The notes beneath the pieces were generated by a model. The model was not told the origin of the DNA, did not search any database, and saw nothing but the letters and a program-made list of their open reading frames with translations. From Parachlorella kessleri (Eukaryota > Chlorophyta > Trebouxiophyceae > Chlorellales > Chlorellaceae), in NCBI GenBank assembly GCA_001598975.1, contig BBXU01002978.1:1-13750 (forward strand): a stretch of 13,750 bases of DNA, in the 5' to 3' direction. Shown here piece by piece: positions 10,201-13,750 of the stretch. Numbering within the stretch: the stretch's first letter is position 1; every line of letters starts with the position of its first letter. The position numbers and the translations under genes are program-made.

Positions 10201-11883
10201 GCTACGAGGCGTCTCGGGCTGGCCCCCAGCGCTGGACCCAGCCACGGAGGGCGCCGGCGCGCCCGCAGGCATGTGCGGCGGCGGCGAAGGCCCGCAGCCG
10301 CCATGGGAGGGGTAGTAGGGGCCCGCAAACCCGGCCCCCGGGGGCGGGTAGCAGGGGTAGGGCCCCGGGAGCGGCATGCCCGCCCAGCCGCCGCCGGCGC
10401 CGCCACACGCGGGATAGCCAGGCGGGCCGCCATAGGGGTTCCCATAGGGGTTGCTGTAATCCGGGAGAGGGAAGCAGGTGGGCGGGTACGGAAGGAGGTT
10501 GGGCTGCTGCGCCTGCTGCGCGGCGGGCATGCCACACCCTGCCGCACCCATGCCCTGCTGTGCCTGCTGCTGCTGCTGTTCATGTTGGTACTGCTGCTGC
10601 TGCCGCCAGTACTGCTGCTGACGTTGTTGATGCTGCTGCTGCTGGGCCCACAACATCCAATACGCCTGTTCTGGGGTTGGACCCTGCTGCGGCATGCTGT
10701 ACAAGGGTGGGAACTGCTGCTGCTGCTGCTGCCGCTGTTGTACCTGCCCGCCAGGCAGCCCAGTCTGTGGGGGCAGCCCTGGCTGGAAGGATTCGGGAGG
10801 GAAGTACGGTGGTAGCCCTGGTGCAGTAGGGTAAGGAAAGCACCACGGTGGCAGTTGCGTGGGGTAGGTTGGCTGTGCCTGTGCCTGCTGCGACAACGGA
10901 CCACCGCAGCCCAGCGCCTCTGGTGCCACAGGCGCCAGCAGCTGTGGCGGTGCTTGGCACCCGGCAGAGCCGCCAGGAGCACTTGCCGGGGGCATGCCTG
11001 CGCAAGGGGGCGGCCCTGGCCCAGCGGGAGGGAGGCCAGTGGCGCCCCTGCCGCGCCCCTCCACGCCCGGGCTTAGCTGCCGCGGGCAGGCTAGCGGTGG
11101 CGGCATGACTACCGCCGGCGGTGCCGCCGAGGCGGGCTGCTGCTGCGGGAGGTCGCTGCCACAACAGCTGGACCCACCCTCCTCCACCACCTCCTCCTCC
11201 ATCTCCTGGCAGCCTGTCGGCCCCACAACCGCTTCCTCCCCGCCGTAACGGCTAGGCTGCGCTGCGTCTGCATCGTTTGGCAGAAAGAGGAGCTCGTCCA
11301 AGGACTCAGGCCGCTGCCCCAGGCCCCGGCAGGCTTGCTGCATCGGTGGAAGCTGCTGCCGGCGCCACAACGGCCCTGAGCTAAGGCTGGGCAGCAGCCC
11401 GCCACTGCTGATTGCAGCCGCACTGGCAAAGTGCGGCAGGAAGGCAACGGGTAACAAGTCTGATGGCGAGGCGCTGTAGGCGCCGCTGCCAGCACCGGCC
11501 CCCGTCTCAGCAAAGGGTAGGTCCATCATCTCCAGGCTGAGGGTGTCTGTCCAGGGTGGCGCCTCCTTCATCTCGCGCATAAGGTCATCCAGGTCGCCAT
11601 CTGGGGCCTCAGAGGAGACCCCAAAGTCGCAGTCTGTGAGGCCAAAGGGGTTTGGCCCGCTGCAGGGCACGATATTGGACAGAGTCATACAGGCACGATC
11701 GACCTGCGAGCACTGCAAGGCTGAGTCGGGGTGGCGTCATGAACGTGTTGGCTGGCCTATGCGATCCGACTTTGGGGCGTTCGGCACACTCCCAGGCCCC
11801 ACTCCGCCACGCACGCACCATGTGCTGGGCTCCTCCAGCGGCAGCTCCTGCTGGAACACGGGCAGCCGTGTTTCGAACGCCAT
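7244..11883 (-). CDS. CCT-domain (CONSTANS/CO-like/TOC1) nuclear regulator, Gln-rich
   Basis: Minus-strand coding exons are 11883-11815, 11712-10174, 9700-9499, 9073-8940, 8329-8210, 7884-7747 and 7357-7244 (stop TAG); phases agree throughout and predict 771 residues. Exon 6 encodes a near-perfect CCT motif (residues ~694-734): RRYREKK, then FSKTIRYQMRKVNADRRPR and IKGRFVK. In plants this basic region gives nuclear localisation and binds DNA or NF-Y subunits. The N-terminus (~50-90) is acidic with short hydrophobic patches (DLDDLMREM, LEMMDLPF), resembling an activation region. Residues ~347-415 are Gln-rich and ~420-510 Pro/Tyr/Gly-rich. Exon 3 carries another Gln run and exon 5 a further Gln tract. 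The last 37 residues are acidic. No B-box or response-regulator domain is visible, so it is CCT-only as seen. ATG 11883 is the first ATG after a likely 5' UTR intron. The exon 4 end is uncertain: a GC donor at 8963 is the alternative. Light, clock or metabolic control is the family theme; the specific role is unknown. Confidence 0.88.
7347..7413 (+). repeat. Dispersed retroelement-like repeat, copy 2 (37 bp) with 15-bp target duplication
   Basis: The direct repeat TTGCCCGCCGCCTGC occurs exactly at 7347-7361 and 7399-7413. Between them lie 37 bases (7362-7398) that match the 3' end of the other two copies: GGTCAGGTGGCG, then GTTAGACT and GACTAGAC. This is the shortest copy. The duplicated target carries the 3' splice site of the last CCT intron, so two acceptors now exist on the - strand: exon start 7357 (used in the model) or 7409. 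Confidence 0.8.
8769..8940. repeat. Imperfect CCACC-rich minisatellite in a CCT-gene intron
   Basis: Diverged units begin with TCTCYTTCACAC or a close variant at 8769, 8828 and 8908 (unit lengths about 59 and 80, the last partial). Each is followed by runs of CCCACC and then GCCACCTGC. The array fills the donor-proximal end of the intron between CCT exons 4 and 5. Length differences come from the number of CCCA runs. Confidence 0.6.
8854..8868 (-). other. Potential G-quadruplex in CCT pre-mRNA
   Basis: On the - strand, which is the sense strand of the CCT gene, four GGG runs are each separated by a single T. This is the tightest and most stable quadruplex pattern. It lies about 70-95 bases downstream of the exon 4 donor, so it would form in the nascent transcript or in the non-template DNA strand. 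Formation is inferred from pattern only. Confidence 0.55.
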
Positions 11884-12250
11884 CGCGTCGTCGAGCCCGA
11901 TGACAGGCTGCAAAGCTGGAAAAGAGGAGCGAAAAGGGGGTCCTGCCTTTAGCACGGCCTAGTGACAAGGCGCCGGTCTCGACGGCTAACAACAGGTTTG
12001 CGGGGCCGATAGATCGTGCCTAGAGCCACTGCAACCCTCCGCAGAGGGCCGCAGACCCCGACAAGCCCATCCAAGTGGGATTCTGTCCGACCGCGCCTAC
12101 CTGTTGGTTCTTACTGCTATTCAACTTCTTATCTTTGTGTCCAAGACTGAAACTTTCCACTCACTTGCTGCTCACGGAACAGGCTCAGTTAACTTTTCAC
12201 CCCACTTTTGGGCGGTTCAATCCTCCCGCTAAAAAGAGCTGAACGTCAAA
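11884..12250 (-). promoter_or_regulatory. 5' UTR with intron, and promoter region, of the CCT gene
   Basis: On the - strand a good donor, AACAG followed by GTAGGC, lies at 12100. A good acceptor, CTTTGCAG, ends at 11908. The intervening 193 bases read as a 5' UTR intron. The exon upstream of 12101 contains no ATG back to about 12240, so ATG 11883, with GCG before it and G after it, becomes the first start codon. If the intron is not used, the frame stays open upstream to an ATG at 11955. No clear TATA box was found, so the transcription start is unplaced. Confidence 0.5.
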
Positions 12251-13057
12251 GCTTGAACTTCTCAGCAGAACAGAACTAGGCTACTGTAAGTGCTAGGTAT
12301 ACTCTCTTGAACACTGATGGGCCAGGTTTGGTAGCGAAGTCACCCATGGATGGTTGTGTTGCAACCTGGCAAGAGTGTGCGCCAGTGGTGATGAAACAGA
12401 CCCACTGCTGCTGGCACTGGTTGCTGTAGGAAGCATGGTTCGTTATCTTTGATCCCTAGCAGACAAGCGCCTTCATGCCAGGTACAAGGCAACTGGGTTG
12501 TAGTGGAAGTGAGGTATGAAGAGCACTATTGCAGTTGTAGCTGTGCCCACGTGCAGTGTGGTATGTGACAGTCTCCCTACATAAACTGGAGCTCGTATTG
12601 CGCTCCCGGTGGAGTTTGGGCCCTGCACCACTCACTGCAGCGGTCCTAACCTGGGGCCTAGGCAATGTGTTGCTCACCCTGCTGCGTTATAGGTGACTGA
12701 GAGAGGGTTGCATGTTTGTATACTAATGCACCTTGCAGTGCCAGAGACATCCTTCTTTTCTTGCCCTGGACCAGCCTGAGGGGGGTGAGGCCTGCGGCTC
12801 CATGGACACCCGCAAGGGTTGCTGTGCCCGTGGGTGAAGGCCGGTAGGTGAGGTGTGGCGGCCAGTGCATCTTCTCCTGCTGCTCATGCTAACATGTGGA
12901 ATTATGTCGCTTGATGCCAGTCAGCCCGGCAGATCCTAAGACCTGGCGCTTGTATGCCCTCGGCTTGGCAGGTACATCCAGCACCATGTAAAACCCGCTG
13001 ATTCAACTCACACCCCGGCAACGCGGGCGGTTGACGGGCTGACTATTAGTGAGATGT
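12251..13057. other. No convincing gene; unassigned
   Basis: There is no open frame with exon-like codon use or a recognisable domain. A + strand GTAAGT donor at 12286-12291 and a TGTAA at 12987-12991 leave room for a non-coding or poorly coding transcript from a shared promoter with the CCT gene, but nothing requires one. Confidence 0.35.
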
Positions 13058-13149
13058 AGACACAGGCTAGTCTAGTCTAACAGCGCACCGCCACCTGACC
13101 ATGCTGAGTCCCCCAAGTGGGGCCAACAAAAAGCCAGGAGACACAGGCT
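13058..13149 (-). repeat. Dispersed retroelement-like repeat, copy 3 (about 70 bp, inverted)
   Basis: The direct repeat AGACACAGGCT occurs at 13058-13068 and 13139-13149. The unit between (13069-13138) read on the - strand begins CCTGGCTTTTTGTTGGCC. It continues closely like copy 1 through CAGCATGGTCAGGTGGCG and ends TTAGACTAGACTAG. It starts about 70 bases further in than copy 1, as expected for 5' truncation. It lies outside any recognised gene. Confidence 0.75.
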
Positions 13150-13750
13150 GGGAGAGTGTCGTCTGGTTTGCACCTGGTTCTACAACATAGCAGACGAACC
13201 GCACTTTTACCAGCAAGCGCTGGTGGGCCTGCAGCATTGTGGGACGAGCGGATTGCCCCAAAGTCAACCTTCTGAATGATCAGCAACTGACTTTAAGCGC
13301 AGGGCAGACATACTAAATGAACACCAAGCGAATGTAGTACAGGCTTGCTATAGCTGGAGGACCTGCTGCTGATCTTCTAGCTGATCTTCCTGGCTCAACC
13401 CATTGCTGTGTAGCACGCTGTGTGATGTAGGCTATGCCAGGGCTGCCCCTGCACCAGCTACTGTTCCTGCCTGGGCCACTTGAAGATTTGGATTTCCTGC
13501 GAAGCCTCCTGCCCCGTGTCTCTTGATCCACTTGCAATATCAAGGATTCCGGTGGAATCTTAACCGTAGACCGTACCCATATAAAGGCGTTTGTGACAGC
13601 AACAGGCAAGTATCGATTGTACAGCTGGTGTCGCTTATGTCAGACTAGTCCAAGGTTCCATAGTTGCTTTCTGCAAGACCCTGCACACCACCACCCAGCT
13701 CCACATCTACTCCTGCCTGATTGGGGCCCTCGTGTGGGTGGGTGGGGGGT
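13150..13750. other. No supported gene; possible exon at the right edge
   Basis: Nothing recognisable lies in 13150-13690. At the edge, an acceptor-like CACCACCCAG ends at 13698. It is followed by a short open + strand stretch (CTC CAC ATC TAC...) that runs to a G-rich sequence containing GTGGGT donors. That is too short to identify. A - strand open frame at 13313-13609 has no domain features. Confidence 0.25.

Noticed and set aside
9943..10829. Long + strand open frames opposite the CCT exon
   Set aside because: Ala/Arg/Leu-rich shadows of the Gln/Pro-coding strand; no domain and no splice support.
12190..12235. E2F-like sites (CTTTTGGGCGG and TTTTAGCGGG) upstream of the CCT gene
   Set aside because: They do not match the TTTSSCGC core; probably chance.
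12387..12480. C/D-box snoRNA suggested by GTGATGAAAC near 12388
   Set aside because: No D box (CTGA) at suitable distance and no closing terminal stem.
13603..13750. Exon of a new + strand gene at the right edge
   Set aside because: A plausible acceptor at 13698 and an open frame to the edge, but too short and without a recognisable motif.

Overview
The window reads as nuclear DNA of a chlorophycean green alga of the volvocine/Chlamydomonadales type. It has GC-rich, intron-dense genes, GTGAGT/GTGCGT donors with TGCAG acceptors, Ala/Gly/Gln low-complexity inserts in coding exons, TGTAA poly(A) signals, and extracellular (Ser-Pro)n linkers. Haematococcus or a relative is possible, but the species cannot be fixed from the sequence alone. 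No bacterial operon, CRISPR array, rRNA or tRNA was seen.

Layout. (1) Positions 1-707, + strand: the 3' end of a secreted protein with a Pro/Ser/Thr linker and a complete 8-cysteine hevein-type chitin-binding domain split by an intron, followed by a TGTAA signal at 898. (2) Positions ~1352-4816, + strand: a multi-exon DHHC S-acyltransferase of the plant PAT13-16 type with four membrane helices, the DHHC finger, a TTIE motif and a conserved C-terminal block. It also carries two long algal low-complexity inserts. (3) Positions 4817-7243: no gene; best read as two tail-to-tail 3' UTRs whose first TGTAA signals, on opposite strands, lie 30 bases apart near 5.5 kb. (4) Positions 7244-11883, - strand: a seven-coding-exon regulator ending in a textbook CCT (CONSTANS/CO-like/TOC1) domain, with an acidic N-terminus and a large Gln- and Pro/Tyr/Gly-rich middle. 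A 5' UTR intron lies upstream, at 11908-12100. (5) Positions 12.1-13.75 kb: no convincing gene.

The genes do not form a pathway. The 5' pair is head-to-tail and the PAT and CCT genes are convergent.

The most unusual element is a small dispersed retroelement-like repeat ending in (TAGAC)n. Three copies of about 145, 70 and 37 bp share the same 3' end, are shortened from the 5' side, and are each flanked by an 11-15 bp direct repeat (target-site duplication). The 37-bp copy sits at the last 3' splice site of the CCT gene and has duplicated that splice site, creating two competing acceptors. One restores the normal acidic tail; the other would truncate it. All exon models here were assembled by eye from reading frame, splice consensus and protein-family fit.
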